From NCBI RefSeq assembly GCF_001297125.1, contig NZ_LHPC01000021.1, forward strand, positions 186,001 through 250,000: 64,000 nt of DNA, written 5' to 3'. This document shows positions 45,191 through 54,226 of this stretch, one piece after another. Source of the stretch: Pseudomonas sp. RIT-PI-q. GTDB lineage: Bacteria; Pseudomonadota; Gammaproteobacteria; Pseudomonadales; Pseudomonadaceae. Both the position numbers and the translations under genes were made by a program. Below the pieces are notes generated by a model. The model had not been told where the DNA came from, did no database searches, and saw only the letters and a list, made by a program, of their open reading frames with translations. The first letter of the stretch is position 1, and each line of letters starts with the position of its first letter.

Positions 45191-46129
45191 TTAAACCTTC
45201 GCCTCGACCGTCACCCAATACCGCGTAAAGCGCTTCACCTTCACCGGCAAACTGATTTCCAGCAGGTCGAGAATCCGTTCGCTGTCGTCCAGTGGATACG
45301 TCCCGGAGATCAGCAGATCAGCCACCTTCGCATCGCAATGAAGTTGCCCGCGACGATAGCGACCGAGTTCATCGAGGAAATCCCCAAGGCGCATGTGCGC
45401 CGCCACCAGCATGCCCTCCGCCCAGGCACCGCTGTTCGCGTCCAAGGGCAGCGGTTTGCCGACACCGCGCGCGCCAAAGCTCAACTGCTGGGCGCTTTGC
45501 AGCCTCAGCGGTGAACCACCATCGGGCGTCAACTCGACGCTGCCCTCGAACACCGCGACTTGGGTGTGATCGGAAAACTGCCGCACGTTCAGGCGCGCGC
45601 CTTGGGCCCGCAACAGGCCTTGGGCGGTGCGAACTTGAAACGCTTTGGCGGCGGTGAGCAACATTTCGCCTTCGAGCAAACGGATCAGCCGTGGCTGACT
45701 TTCAACGCGCACATCCACCGCGCTGGCAGTGTTGAGCTGCAACTGGTTGCCATCGCCCAACGCTACTTTGCGGCGCTGGCCGATGGGGCTGCGGTAATCG
45801 GCCAGCAACGCCGGCAGTGGCGTGTGCTCGCGCATGCCCCAGGTGACCGCCGAGCCGGCACCGAGAATCAGCAGCAGCTTCAACGCCTGACGACGGCCGG
45901 CGGATTTCGGCGCGTTGAGGGTGGCGTGAGCCAAGGGCGAAGACAAGCCGCGCAAGCGCTGATTGACCCGCTGGATATGCTCCCACGCCCGTTGATGCTC
46001 ACTGTGTGCATCGTGCCATTGCTGCCAGGCGTGTTGCTGGCGCGGGGTCAATGGCCCTTGCTGCATTTCCATCAGCCAATGCACCGCCTGTTCGGCGACC
46101 TGGGAGGAAAAGTCCGGCGAACCGTTCAT
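45191..46129 (-). CDS. fecR: FecR-type transmembrane anti-sigma regulator
   Basis: A 312-residue inner-membrane regulator. The N-terminal cytoplasmic DUF4880 part has AEQAVHWLMEMQQGPLTPRQ then QHAWQQWHDAHSEHQRAWEH, which contacts the sigma factor. One membrane segment follows (LLLILGAGSAVTWG, about residues 85-98), and the periplasmic FecR domain has ADYRSPIGQRRKVALGDGNQ and TQVAVFEGSVEL. It receives the signal from the FecA STN domain. Its ATG overlaps the fecI stop (ATGA), so the two are translationally coupled. Confidence 0.93.
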   Translation of the reverse strand: MNGSPDFSSQVAEQAVHWLMEMQQGPLTPRQQHAWQQWHDAHSEHQRAWEHIQRVNQRLRGLSSPLAHATLNAPKSAGRRQALKLLLILGAGSAVTWGMREHTPLPALLADYRSPIGQRRKVALGDGNQLQLNTASAVDVRVESQPRLIRLLEGEMLLTAAKAFQVRTAQGLLRAQGARLNVRQFSDHTQVAVFEGSVELTPDGGSPLRLQSAQQLSFGARGVGKPLPLDANSGAWAEGMLVAAHMRLGDFLDELGRYRRGQLHCDAKVADLLISGTYPLDDSERILDLLEISLPVKVKRFTRYWVTVEAKV

Positions 46130-46635
46130 AGCGCGAAATAGCAGCGCATTGCCGCTTTGTTCAGGTGCCGCTTGACCGTGGCGATGGAAATGCCCAGCTC
46201 GGCGGCGATCTGTGGATAAGTCAGGCCATCGACCTGCGCCAGTAAAAACGCGCGCTTCACCAGCCGTGGCAGGCCATCGAGCAACTGATCGAGTTCCATC
46301 AGGGTTTGCAGGATGATCGCCCGTTCTTCCTCCGACGGCGCAACCCTCTCCGGCATCTGCGCCAACGCATCGAGGTAAGCGCGCTCCAGGTCCTGACGGC
46401 GGTAATAGTTGAACAACACCCGTTTCGCGATGGTCGTGAGGAAGGCGCGTGGCTCGATGATCTGCGGGGTTTCCCGCGCAGTCAGCACCCGCATGAAGGT
46501 GTCCTGGGCCAAATCCGCGGCGCTGTCAGGGCAGCCGAGCTTGCGCCGCAGCCAACCGGTGAGCCAGTTGTGATGGGCGTGATAGAGGACTTCGACGGTA
46601 TTGGCTGGCTGCAACAGAACCCACTCCGAGCGCAT
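46126..46635 (-). CDS. fecI: FecI-type ECF sigma factor
   Basis: A 169-residue ECF sigma factor. Region 2 is NWLTGWLRRKLGCPDSAADL then AQDTFMRVLT, and region 4 is LPRLVKRAFLLAQVDGLTYP then QIAAELGISIATVKRHLNKA. It would direct transcription of fecA when ferric ligand is bound. The ATG at 46635 lies inside a perfect 14-bp palindrome and lacks an obvious ribosome site; a TTG eight codons later is an alternative. A Fur-like box lies about 100 bp upstream. Confidence 0.9.
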   Translation of the reverse strand: MRSEWVLLQPANTVEVLYHAHHNWLTGWLRRKLGCPDSAADLAQDTFMRVLTARETPQIIEPRAFLTTIAKRVLFNYYRRQDLERAYLDALAQMPERVAPSEEERAIILQTLMELDQLLDGLPRLVKRAFLLAQVDGLTYPQIAAELGISIATVKRHLNKAAMRCYFAL

Positions 46636-46664
46636 TCGAATGCGTTAGAGAACAAGAATTGTTC
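46631..46664. promoter_or_regulatory. Two adjacent palindromes at the fecI start
   Basis: CGCATTCGAATGCG (46631-46644) is a perfect 14-bp palindrome containing the fecI ATG. GAACAA-GAA-TTGTTC (46650-46664) is a 15-bp inverted repeat just upstream of it. They may form operators or leader hairpins that limit fecI translation. Confidence 0.5.
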
Positions 46665-46735
46665 GCATTGTAGTGGTGTGTAACGGCATCCGGCAATCGG
46701 CGGTATTGGCGATATCGTCGGAGCCTTTTGCGTAT

Positions 46736-46754
46736 GAGAATATTTATCATTAAT
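46736..46754. promoter_or_regulatory. Fur-like box shared by the two iron systems
   Basis: GAGAATATTTATCATTAAT matches the 19-bp Fur consensus GATAATGATAATCATTATC at 13 positions, within a symmetric AATATT-N7-AATATT. It lies in the 179-bp interval between fecI (minus) and the DUF3649 gene (plus). Confidence 0.65.
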
Positions 46755-46814
46755 ATTGAGCCCTTGTTGGCTCCGTGACGTGCGCGCGGCCTCACCCGGT
46801 TTCAAGGTCGAAAC

Positions 46815-47120
46815 ATGAAAGGCAAAACCACCTCGCTTCCCGTTTCCTACCGATTGGCGGTCACCTCGCGGGTGCTCGCCGCCGTGCTGGGCGGTTATCT
46901 CGTTTCGGCGCTGGCCAGCGTCAGCCTGACGATGTGGCTGCCCATGGCTCGCGCCGAAGCCGTCGTGACCGGGATGATGAGCTCGTTTCTGGTCTATCTG
47001 GTGGCGGTGCTCTGGTGCTTTGCCTGTCGCAACGCGTGGCAGGCCTGGATCGGTTTGATCGTGCCGAGCCTGGTGTTGGCGGCCGTTTCGGGGCTGGCGT
47101 ACTGGATGGGCCACTCATGA
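46815..47120 (+). CDS. DUF3649 family small membrane protein
   Basis: A 101-residue protein with three hydrophobic helices (VLAAVLGGYLVSALASVSLT, VTGMMSSFLVYLVAVLWCFA, IGLIVPSLVLAAVSGLAYWM). DUF3649 proteins accompany PepSY iron reductases in Pseudomonas. The role is unknown; a partner of the reductase is likely. Its stop overlaps the ATG of the PepSY gene (ATGA), so the two are coupled. Confidence 0.85.
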   Translation: MKGKTTSLPVSYRLAVTSRVLAAVLGGYLVSALASVSLTMWLPMARAEAVVTGMMSSFLVYLVAVLWCFACRNAWQAWIGLIVPSLVLAAVSGLAYWMGHS

Positions 47121-48697
47121 AAGAGGGCTTTCGCCAGGCCATGGCCTGGCTGCACACCTGGGCCGGTTTGATCTTCGGCTGGCTGCTGTTTGCGATTTTC
47201 CTGACCGGCACACTGGCCTATTTCAACGATGAGATCAGCCACTGGATGCAGCCGGAAATTCCCGCACGTTCGGTGTCCTCCGAAGCCAGTTTGACCCTGG
47301 CGCAGGATTATCTTCAGCAGCACGCCGCCGGCGCCTCGCGTTGGCTCATCGAGTTGCCGAACGCTCGGGAACCTGGCCTGTCAGTGCGCTGGCAACAGTC
47401 GCCGGCCAAGCGCGGTGAACGCGGCCGCTTCACGGAAAAACTCCTCGACCCGCAAACCGGCGCCGAAGTGCAGGGCCGCGAGACGATGGGCGGCGACTTC
47501 TTTTATCGCTTCCATTTCCAGCTGCAAATGCCTTATCCGTGGGGCCGCTGGTTGTCGACGATCGCCGCCATGGTGATGTTCATCGGTCTGATCACCGGGA
47601 TCATCACCCACAAGAAAATCTTCAAGGACTTCTTCACCTTCCGCCCGCGCAAGGGCCAGCGCTCTTGGCTGGATGGGCACAACGCGGTGGGCGTTCTGGT
47701 GTTGCCGTTTCACCTGATGATCACCTACAGCAGCCTGGTGATTTTCATGGCGATGGTCATGCCAGCGAGCATTCTGGCCTCGTATAAAGGGGATGCCAGC
47801 CAGTTTTACGCCGAGGTCTTTCCGGCGTCCAATACACCGGAAGTCGCTGGCAAACCCGCGCAGTTGGCGCCTTTGGCACTGCTGCTGGAAAAGGCTCGCG
47901 AACAATGGTCCGGTGGGCGAGTAGGGCGGTTGACGGTGAACAATCCGGGCGACGCAAATGCCTCTGTCGTGCTGGCACGTGACGGCAGCGACCGTGTGGT
48001 CCACGACTTTGGCAGCGCGGTGACGTTCAACGGCGTGACCGGCCAACTGCTCGGCACGACCCCGAAGCAAGCACTGCCAGTGGCGATTGCCGGGAGTTTC
48101 TATGGTTTGCACATGGGGCATTTCGCCGGTCCGGTGTTGCGCTGGTTGTACTTTATTTGCGGTCTGGCGAGCACGGCGATGATCGGCACCGGGTTGGTGA
48201 TCTGGCTCGGCAAGCGTCAGCTCAAACATGCCAAGAGTGGCGTGATGCCGTTCGAGTTGCGCCTGGTGGAAGTGCTGAACATCGCCAGCATGTCCGGGCT
48301 GGTGATCGCAGTAGCTGCGTTCTTCTGGGCCAACCGCTTGTTGCCGGTCGAGATGGCCGGGCGAGCGGAGTGGGAAGTGAACAGCTTCTTTATGGTCTGG
48401 GGCTTCAGCCTGTTGCATGCCATGGTCCGCCGTGGCCGCGCGGCGTGGGTCGAGCAGTTGGCGCTGGCGGCCCTGTTGTTTTGCGTGGTGCCGTTGTTGA
48501 ACGCCCTGAGCACGCCGTATCACTTGGGCGTCACCCTGGCGCAGGGCGATTACGCTTTGGCCGGTTTTGATCTTGCGTGCCTGGGCAGCGGGCTGTTTCT
48601 CGCTTGGGCAGCGTGGAAAATGCAGCGTTCGGCAAAGGCCGATACCGTTGTTCGCAAGCGTGCTCAACCGATCACGCTTGAGCGAGGAATCAACTGA
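47117..48697 (+). CDS. PepSY-associated transmembrane protein, probable ferrisiderophore reductase
   Basis: A 526-residue inner-membrane protein of the PiuB/FoxB family. The first helix includes HTWAGLIFGWLLFAIFLTGT, followed by a periplasmic PepSY part, then IAAMVMFIGLITGIITHKKI, GHNAVGVLVLPFHLMITYSS, YGLHMGHFAGPVLRWLYFIC and more helices. Conserved His residues in several helices (HTW, HNAVG, HLM, HMGHF) would bind haem or metal. Such proteins reduce iron from siderophores in the periplasm. It lies in one run with a sigma factor, anti-sigma factor and siderophore receptor. Confidence 0.9.
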   Translation: MKEGFRQAMAWLHTWAGLIFGWLLFAIFLTGTLAYFNDEISHWMQPEIPARSVSSEASLTLAQDYLQQHAAGASRWLIELPNAREPGLSVRWQQSPAKRGERGRFTEKLLDPQTGAEVQGRETMGGDFFYRFHFQLQMPYPWGRWLSTIAAMVMFIGLITGIITHKKIFKDFFTFRPRKGQRSWLDGHNAVGVLVLPFHLMITYSSLVIFMAMVMPASILASYKGDASQFYAEVFPASNTPEVAGKPAQLAPLALLLEKAREQWSGGRVGRLTVNNPGDANASVVLARDGSDRVVHDFGSAVTFNGVTGQLLGTTPKQALPVAIAGSFYGLHMGHFAGPVLRWLYFICGLASTAMIGTGLVIWLGKRQLKHAKSGVMPFELRLVEVLNIASMSGLVIAVAAFFWANRLLPVEMAGRAEWEVNSFFMVWGFSLLHAMVRRGRAAWVEQLALAALLFCVVPLLNALSTPYHLGVTLAQGDYALAGFDLACLGSGLFLAWAAWKMQRSAKADTVVRKRAQPITLERGIN

Positions 48698-49024
48698 ATG
48701 CTCCTGGCCCTGATGCTCTGCTATGGCGGTTTCACCGCGCTGTGTTTATCGATGGATCGGCATCACACCGACCTGCTTGGCAGTAAACCATCGGCCCGTC
48801 GTCGCCAATGGCTGAAACTCGGTGGCTGGCTGTTGCTGGGCGTGTCGCTGTGGGCGGTGGTGTCGGAGACCGGTTGGGGCCTGGGATTGGTGGAATGGTT
48901 CGCGGTGTTGATGCTTAGTGCTTTGTTGCTGGTGCTGTTGCTGCCGTATCGCCCGCGCCTGGCGCTGGGGTTGGCTGGCGTGAGCCTGCTCGCCAGCCCG
49001 GTTGCCGTGTTAGTGCAGGGCTGA
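48698..49024 (+). CDS. DUF3325 family small membrane protein
   Basis: A 108-residue protein with three or four hydrophobic helices (MLLALMLCYGGFTALCLSMD, WLLLGVSLWAVVSETGW, MLSALLLVLLLPYRPRLALG). The conserved CLSMDRHH motif marks DUF3325, which co-occurs with DUF3649 and PepSY proteins. It starts at the base after the PepSY stop, so it is in the same operon. The function is unknown. Confidence 0.85.
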   Translation: MLLALMLCYGGFTALCLSMDRHHTDLLGSKPSARRRQWLKLGGWLLLGVSLWAVVSETGWGLGLVEWFAVLMLSALLLVLLLPYRPRLALGLAGVSLLASPVAVLVQG

Positions 49025-49028
49025 ACTG

Positions 49029-49592
49029 ATGATCGCCAGTCCCCCGGAATCCCATGACGATGAACACCGCGGTGCGCGTGCGCATTTTCTGCAGGTGTTC
49101 CTGTCGCAGCGTTCGCAGATGGAAGCGCTGGTGAACCGGCGTGTCGGTTGTCGGGCGACGGCGGCCGACCTGGTGCAGGATTTGTTCGTACGTTTCTGGC
49201 GTCGGCCGCTGGTGCAAGTCGAGGAACTCAGCACCTACTTGTTGCGCTGCGCCGGCAACATCGCCATCGATCACTTGCGCAGTGAAGGCACGCGGGTGCG
49301 GGTCAACGAAGGCTGGATGCCGGAGGCGCCGGACAGCCAGGGCAGTGAACCGCAAGCAGCGCTGGAGGCGGGCAACGATTTGCGTCATGTCGAAGCGGCG
49401 TTGCGCGCGTTGCCTGAGCGCACGCGGCAGATCTTTTTGCTCAACCGCATCCATGGCCGCAAATACGCCGAGATCGCCAAGGCCATGGGCCTGTCCCAAA
49501 GCGCCGTGGAAAAACATATGATGCGCGCCCTCGAAGCCTGCAAGGCCAGCCTTCGAGAACCCGAACCGCGCACGCCAGGGAAAGCACCGTGA
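49029..49592 (+). CDS. ECF sigma factor of an iron-siderophore signalling system
   Basis: A 187-residue FecI-like sigma factor. Region 2 has MEALVNRRVGCRATAADLVQ then DLFVRFWRRP, and region 4 has LPERTRQIFLLNRIHGRKYA then EIAKAMGLSQSAVEKHMMRA. It starts five bases after the DUF3325 stop and its last four bases overlap the anti-sigma start, so it is cotranscribed and coupled. It would drive the downstream siderophore receptor gene. The arrangement resembles fiuI-fiuR-fiuA and foxI-foxR-foxA of P. aeruginosa. Confidence 0.92.
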   Translation: MIASPPESHDDEHRGARAHFLQVFLSQRSQMEALVNRRVGCRATAADLVQDLFVRFWRRPLVQVEELSTYLLRCAGNIAIDHLRSEGTRVRVNEGWMPEAPDSQGSEPQAALEAGNDLRHVEAALRALPERTRQIFLLNRIHGRKYAEIAKAMGLSQSAVEKHMMRALEACKASLREPEPRTPGKAP

Positions 49593-50578
49593 ACAACTTC
49601 GAACGCGTCACACCGACGCCCGCTCAGGAACAGGCGGCTTTTGCCTGGCTGAGCCTGTTGCATGACCAGCCCAGCAGCGGTGATCAATCCACTTTCAGTC
49701 AATGGCTGCTGGCCGATCCCGCCCACGCCGAGGCTTACGCCCAGGCGCAAGTGGTGTGGGAATTGAGCGAAGGGCCGGCACGCACCCTGGCCGATGAAGA
49801 GGCGTTTGCCTTGCAGGGTTATCTCAACGCAATGGATCGTTCGCGCCGCAGCAGCGTGCGTCGATGGTCCGGTGCGCTGGCGATGGCCGCGTGTCTGTTG
49901 CTGATGATCAGCCTCGGTGCGGGCTGGCAGCCGACGCGCTGGATCGATGACCTTAGTGCGGATTACGGGTCGGCGCCGGGGGAGATTCGCACCGTCACCT
50001 TGGCCGATCAGTCGCAAGTGACCCTGGATGCCGACAGCGCGATTGCCGTGGATTTCAGTCGTGGCGAACGGCATGTCCAGGGGCGTCGTGGTGCCGGATT
50101 TTTCAGCGTGACCCACACCGGCGAGCCGTTTGTGGTTGATGCGGAAAAGGGTCAGGCGCGGGTGCTGGGCACGCAGTTTGAAGTACGCCTGCAACCTCAC
50201 GGCGCGCAGGTCACGGTGTTGTCCGGACGGGTTGGCGTGACAGCGGACAAAAACGCCGAGCAGCAAATCCTCACGGCTGGCCAGCAAGTGGCCTATGGCG
50301 GTGGCTCGGCAGAACAGCTCCATGCAGTCGACAGCGAAGCGCAGTTGGCGTGGCGTCAGGGATGGCTCAATTACTACAAGGCGACACTCGCCGATGTGGT
50401 GCAGGATTTGGGGCGTTATTTCCCGGGGCGGATTGTGTTGCTCAACGACGAACTGGCGGCACGGCGGGTCAGTGGCAGTTTTCCGAGCAAGGATCCGCAG
50501 GCGGTGTTGAGTTCGTTGCAAGGCGTGCTGGGGTTTGAGCAGCACAACGTTTTGGGGCATTTGATTATTTTGCGTTGA
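49589..50578 (+). CDS. FecR-type anti-sigma regulator
   Basis: A 329-residue inner-membrane regulator. The cytoplasmic DUF4880 part has AFAWLSLLHDQPSSGDQSTF and WLLADPAHAEAYAQAQVVWE; one helix (ALAMAACLLLMISLGAGW, about residues 91-108) is followed by the FecR domain (DYGSAPGEIRTVTLADQSQV, TVLSGRVGVT) and a C-terminal secretin/STN-like end (FPSKDPQAVLSSLQGVLGFE) that meets the receptor. It is coupled to the sigma gene by a four-base overlap. Confidence 0.92.
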   Translation: MNNFERVTPTPAQEQAAFAWLSLLHDQPSSGDQSTFSQWLLADPAHAEAYAQAQVVWELSEGPARTLADEEAFALQGYLNAMDRSRRSSVRRWSGALAMAACLLLMISLGAGWQPTRWIDDLSADYGSAPGEIRTVTLADQSQVTLDADSAIAVDFSRGERHVQGRRGAGFFSVTHTGEPFVVDAEKGQARVLGTQFEVRLQPHGAQVTVLSGRVGVTADKNAEQQILTAGQQVAYGGGSAEQLHAVDSEAQLAWRQGWLNYYKATLADVVQDLGRYFPGRIVLLNDELAARRVSGSFPSKDPQAVLSSLQGVLGFEQHNVLGHLIILR

Positions 50579-50587
50579 GGCAAAGTC

Positions 50588-50663
50588 AAAAGATCGCAGC
50601 CTTCGGCAGCTCCTACAGGGGAACGCGTACACCTGTAGGAGCTGCCGAAGGCTGCGATCTTTT
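50588..50663. repeat. REPIN-like palindrome, family B2
   Basis: AAAAGATCGCAGCCTTCGGC AGCTCCTAC on the left and the perfect complement on the right around about 16 bases. It lies between the anti-sigma and receptor genes. Confidence 0.92.
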
Positions 50664-50779
50664 GATCTTGCTTCAAATATTTTCAAATATTTGATGAGGT
50701 AAACCCCGACGCCATCCGTGTAGTGACTGAAACTGCGAGTCATTCGCATTCCGTAGCGGTTCTACACAGGTCATGAGCA

Positions 50780-53209
50780 ATGAAGTCCAGGGCAAAATCG
50801 GGTTCGGTCAAACAATGGTTGGGTGTTTCTGCATTGAGCTTTTCGGCGCTGGCATTGCTGCCGCTGAGCGTAGCGCTGGCCGCTGAAACCGGCACTCGCC
50901 AGCTGCGCACGCAGTTCAGTTTCGCGATGGCCGCCAAACCGCTGCCCCAGGCCTTGAGCGACTTCAGCCGGATCACCGGCATCAGCGTGGTCTACACCGA
51001 TGAAGCGCCCTACGGCCTCAATGCGCCGGCCGTCAGCGGGCAGATGAGCGCCGAACAGGCGATGCAGCGTTTGCTCGGCGGTTCGGGCTTCACCTTCCGC
51101 CGTACCGATGGCCACACCCTGGTCCTTGAACCACTGCCAACCGAAGGCGCGCTGAACCTGGGCGCGACCACCATCACCTCGGTGATGGATCAATCCATGA
51201 GCTATCAGCCGCCTCCCACCAGTTCGGTGATGCGCTCTTCGGCCTTGCTCCAGGAAATCCCGCAGACTGTTAACGTCGTTGCCGCCCAGGTCATTCGCGA
51301 TCAGGCGCCGCGCAATCTCGATGACGCCCTGGCCAACGTCAGCGGCATTACCCAGGGCAACACGCTGGCGAGCACCCAGGACTCGGTGATGACCCGTGGC
51401 TTCGGCGACAACCGCAACGGCTCGATCATGCGCGACGGCATGCCGATCGTGCAGGGCCGTGGCCTCAACGCCAGCGTTGACCGGGTCGAAGTGCTCAAGG
51501 GCCCGGCCTCGTTGCTTTACGGCATCCAGGACCCGGGCGGCGTAGTCAACATGGTCAGCAAAAAGCCCGAGCTTGAACAGTACAACGCCCTGACCGTGCG
51601 CGGCTCGAGCTACGGCGACGGCAAAAACGGCAGCGGCGGCGGCCTCGACAGTACCGGTGCACTCGGCACTTCCGGCCTCGCTTACCGCATGGTGCTGGAC
51701 CACGAAGACGAAGATTACTGGCGCAACTTCGGCACCCATCGCGAAACCCTGGTGGCGCCATCGCTGGCCTGGTTCGGCGAAAGCACCAAGCTGTTGTTCG
51801 CCTATGAACACCGCGAGTTTCTGACCCCGTTCGACCGCGGCACGGTGATAGACCCGCGTGATAACCACCCGCTGGACATCTCCCGTGAGCGTCGCCTCGA
51901 CGAGCCGTTCAACAACATGGAAGGTCGCTCGGACCTGTATCACTTCGAGGCCGATCACGAGCTCAACGACAACTGGAACGCCCACTTCGGCTACAGCTGG
52001 AATCGTGAAACCTACGACGCCAGCCAGGTCCGCGTCACGGCCATCGACACCACTAAAGGCACGCTGACACGGAGCATGGACGGCACGCAAAACGCGATCA
52101 GTACTGATCGCTTCACCACCGCCAGCCTCGAAGGCAACGTCAATGTGCTGGGCATGCAACATGACCTGGTGTTCGGTGTCGATGACGAGTACCGCAAGAT
52201 CTACCGCGAAGACCTGATCCGGCAGAAAAGCCGGGGCAACTTCAGCTACGTCGACCCGGTCTACGGCCGCGAAGTTGCCGGCACCACGGTCAGCCCGGCG
52301 GACAGCGCGCAGACCGACCTGCTGCGCAGCGACTCGGTATTTTTGCAGGATTCGATCCACCTCACCGACCAGTGGATTCTGGTCGGCGGCGCGCGTTTCC
52401 AGGCGTACGACCAGTACGCCGGTAAAGGCGTGCCGTTCCAGGCCAACACCGACAGCAACGGCCAGAAATGGGTGCCCCGCGCCGGCCTGGTGTATCGCTA
52501 CACCGACGCGTTGTCGTTCTACGGCAGCTACACCGAATCGTTCAAACCCAACTCGACCATCGCGCCATTAAGCGGCAGCAGCACCGTGCTCGACGGCAGC
52601 GTTGCGCCGGAGGAAGCCAAGTCCTGGGAGGTCGGCGCCAAGCTCGATATGCCGGGGCGCGTGACCGGTAACGTCGCGCTGTTCGACATCAAGAAACGCA
52701 ACGTGCTGGTCGCCAACTCCGAAGGCCCGGTGACGATCTACAGCGCCGCCGGTGAAGTGCGTTCCCGTGGGTTGGAAGTGGACCTGAGCGGCCAGCTCAG
52801 CGATCGCTGGAGCCTGATCGGCAGCTATGCCTACACCGATGCCGAAGTCACCGAAGACCCGGTTTACAAGGGTAAAAAACTGCAGAACGTGGCGAAGAAC
52901 AGCGGCTCGCTGTCGGCGGTGTATGACTTCGGCACCATTGTCGGCGGCGACCAGTTGCGGGTCGGCGCAGGGGCGCGGTATGTCGGGGAACGGGCGGGTA
53001 ACGCCGTGAACGATTTCGACTTGCCGAGCTACACCGTGGCCGATGCGTTCGCTACTTATGACACCAAGGTCGAAGGGCAGAAGGTCAAGTTTCAGCTCAA
53101 CGTGAAGAACCTGTTCGACCGCACCTACTACACCTCGGCGGCGAGCCGGTTCTTTGTGTCGATGGGGGATTCGCGGCAGGTGATGTTGTCCAGCACCTTG
53201 GAGTTCTGA
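50780..53209 (+). CDS. TonB-dependent hydroxamate-siderophore receptor (FiuA/FoxA-like)
   Basis: An 809-residue outer-membrane receptor. A signal peptide ends near ALAAE (residue 36). The STN signalling domain follows (FAMAAKPLPQALSDFSRITG, AEQAMQRLLGGSGFTFRRTD). The plug has SSALLQEIPQTVNVVAAQVI, RDQAPRNLDDALANVSGIT and VEVLKGPASLLYGIQDPGGV; the barrel ends FVSMGDSRQVMLSSTLEF. It looks like the ferrichrome/ferrioxamine receptors FiuA and FoxA, but the ligand is an inference. The 200 bp before it would hold a promoter for the sigma factor encoded upstream. Confidence 0.92.
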   Translation: MKSRAKSGSVKQWLGVSALSFSALALLPLSVALAAETGTRQLRTQFSFAMAAKPLPQALSDFSRITGISVVYTDEAPYGLNAPAVSGQMSAEQAMQRLLGGSGFTFRRTDGHTLVLEPLPTEGALNLGATTITSVMDQSMSYQPPPTSSVMRSSALLQEIPQTVNVVAAQVIRDQAPRNLDDALANVSGITQGNTLASTQDSVMTRGFGDNRNGSIMRDGMPIVQGRGLNASVDRVEVLKGPASLLYGIQDPGGVVNMVSKKPELEQYNALTVRGSSYGDGKNGSGGGLDSTGALGTSGLAYRMVLDHEDEDYWRNFGTHRETLVAPSLAWFGESTKLLFAYEHREFLTPFDRGTVIDPRDNHPLDISRERRLDEPFNNMEGRSDLYHFEADHELNDNWNAHFGYSWNRETYDASQVRVTAIDTTKGTLTRSMDGTQNAISTDRFTTASLEGNVNVLGMQHDLVFGVDDEYRKIYREDLIRQKSRGNFSYVDPVYGREVAGTTVSPADSAQTDLLRSDSVFLQDSIHLTDQWILVGGARFQAYDQYAGKGVPFQANTDSNGQKWVPRAGLVYRYTDALSFYGSYTESFKPNSTIAPLSGSSTVLDGSVAPEEAKSWEVGAKLDMPGRVTGNVALFDIKKRNVLVANSEGPVTIYSAAGEVRSRGLEVDLSGQLSDRWSLIGSYAYTDAEVTEDPVYKGKKLQNVAKNSGSLSAVYDFGTIVGGDQLRVGAGARYVGERAGNAVNDFDLPSYTVADAFATYDTKVEGQKVKFQLNVKNLFDRTYYTSAASRFFVSMGDSRQVMLSSTLEF

Positions 53210-53229
53210 CGGTAGACCGCGTCATCGTT

Positions 53230-53320
53230 CATCGCGGGCAAGCCCGCTCCCACAGGAATAGTGTCGAACCCAACTTTTGTGATCGACACATACCCTGTGG
53301 GAGCGGGCTTGCCCGCGATG
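53230..53320. repeat. REPIN, family A3
   Basis: Arms CATCGCGGGCAAGCCCGCTC then CCACAGG, and the complement, around a unique centre with an inner GTGTCGA / TCGACAC pair. It lies between the receptor gene and the convergent AraC gene. Confidence 0.92.
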
Positions 53321-53350
53321 GCGGCCTGACAGGCCAAGAAAATCCCGGGA

Positions 53351-54226
53351 TTACCGCAAAAACGCCTGCCGATACTCCCCAGGCGTCCCACCCAAGGCCT
53401 GACGGAACCGATTGGTAAAGTGACTGGCACTGGCAAACCCGCACGCCAAGGCAATCTCCCCCAACGGCTGTGACGTCGAGCGCAACAATTCCCGCGCCCG
53501 GCTCAGTCGCCGCGCCAACACATACTGATGCGGCGGCAAACCAAAGCTCTCCCTGAACATCCGCGCAAAGTGGTATTCCGACAGCGCGCACAACCCCGCC
53601 AATTGCCCCAGGCTGATGGCCTCGGCCAACTGACTGTCGATGAACTCCACCAACTGCCGCCGCTGATGCGCCGCCAAGCCACCCTTGAGCCGCAATCCCT
53701 CGCGCATGCCGACCTGGCTGAGCAGCGCGTGGCTGAGCATTTCATGGGCCAGGCTGCTGGTGAGCACGCGTTCGCCCGGTTCCTCCCAATTCAGCGTGAT
53801 CATCTGCCGAAAGCGCCGGGCTTGCTGCGGGTCGTCGAGAAAGGTGCTTTCGCGCAACTGCAGTTCACGCGGCTCGCGGTCCAGCAGCGTGACGCAGCCG
53901 AGGGCGAATTGTTCGGGGCTGAAGTAAAGGTGGGCCAGGCGAATGTCGCCGTTGATCACCCAGCCAGACTGATGGTCGGCCGGCAGAATGCATAGCTTGT
54001 CCGGGCCGCCCTTGGTGCCGGGCTGGTCGCGGCGGAAGGTTCCGGTGCCACCGGCGATGTAGCAGGACAAGGTGTGGTGGCTCGGCGCTTCGTAATCCTG
54101 GGCGTCGTGATGGTTGCTCCACAAGGCTGCAGCCATGCCGTCACCGAGCTCGGCGCTGAGCTCGAGGCGAGCATTGGGCGAGCGGTTGAGGGCTTGAAAG
54201 ACTTGCAACGTTTCCAGTGCGGGCAT
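53351..54226 (-). CDS. AraC-family regulator
   Basis: A 291-residue regulator. The C-terminal double HTH starts near residue 190: ISLGQLAGLCALSEYHFARM, FRESFGLPPHQYVLARRLSR, IALACGFASASHFTNRFRQA then LGGTPGEYRQAF. The N-terminal cupin-like half would bind an effector (HHTLSCYIAGGTGTFRRDQP). It is divergent from an EamA exporter gene 138 bp away and probably controls it. The effector is unknown. Confidence 0.9.
   Translation of the reverse strand: MPALETLQVFQALNRSPNARLELSAELGDGMAAALWSNHHDAQDYEAPSHHTLSCYIAGGTGTFRRDQPGTKGGPDKLCILPADHQSGWVINGDIRLAHLYFSPEQFALGCVTLLDREPRELQLRESTFLDDPQQARRFRQMITLNWEEPGERVLTSSLAHEMLSHALLSQVGMREGLRLKGGLAAHQRRQLVEFIDSQLAEAISLGQLAGLCALSEYHFARMFRESFGLPPHQYVLARRLSRARELLRSTSQPLGEIALACGFASASHFTNRFRQALGGTPGEYRQAFLR

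Noticed and set aside
50771..52360. 529-codon minus-strand open frame opposite the siderophore receptor
   Set aside because: Same reason: shadow frame in a high-GC gene, no ribosome site or homology.
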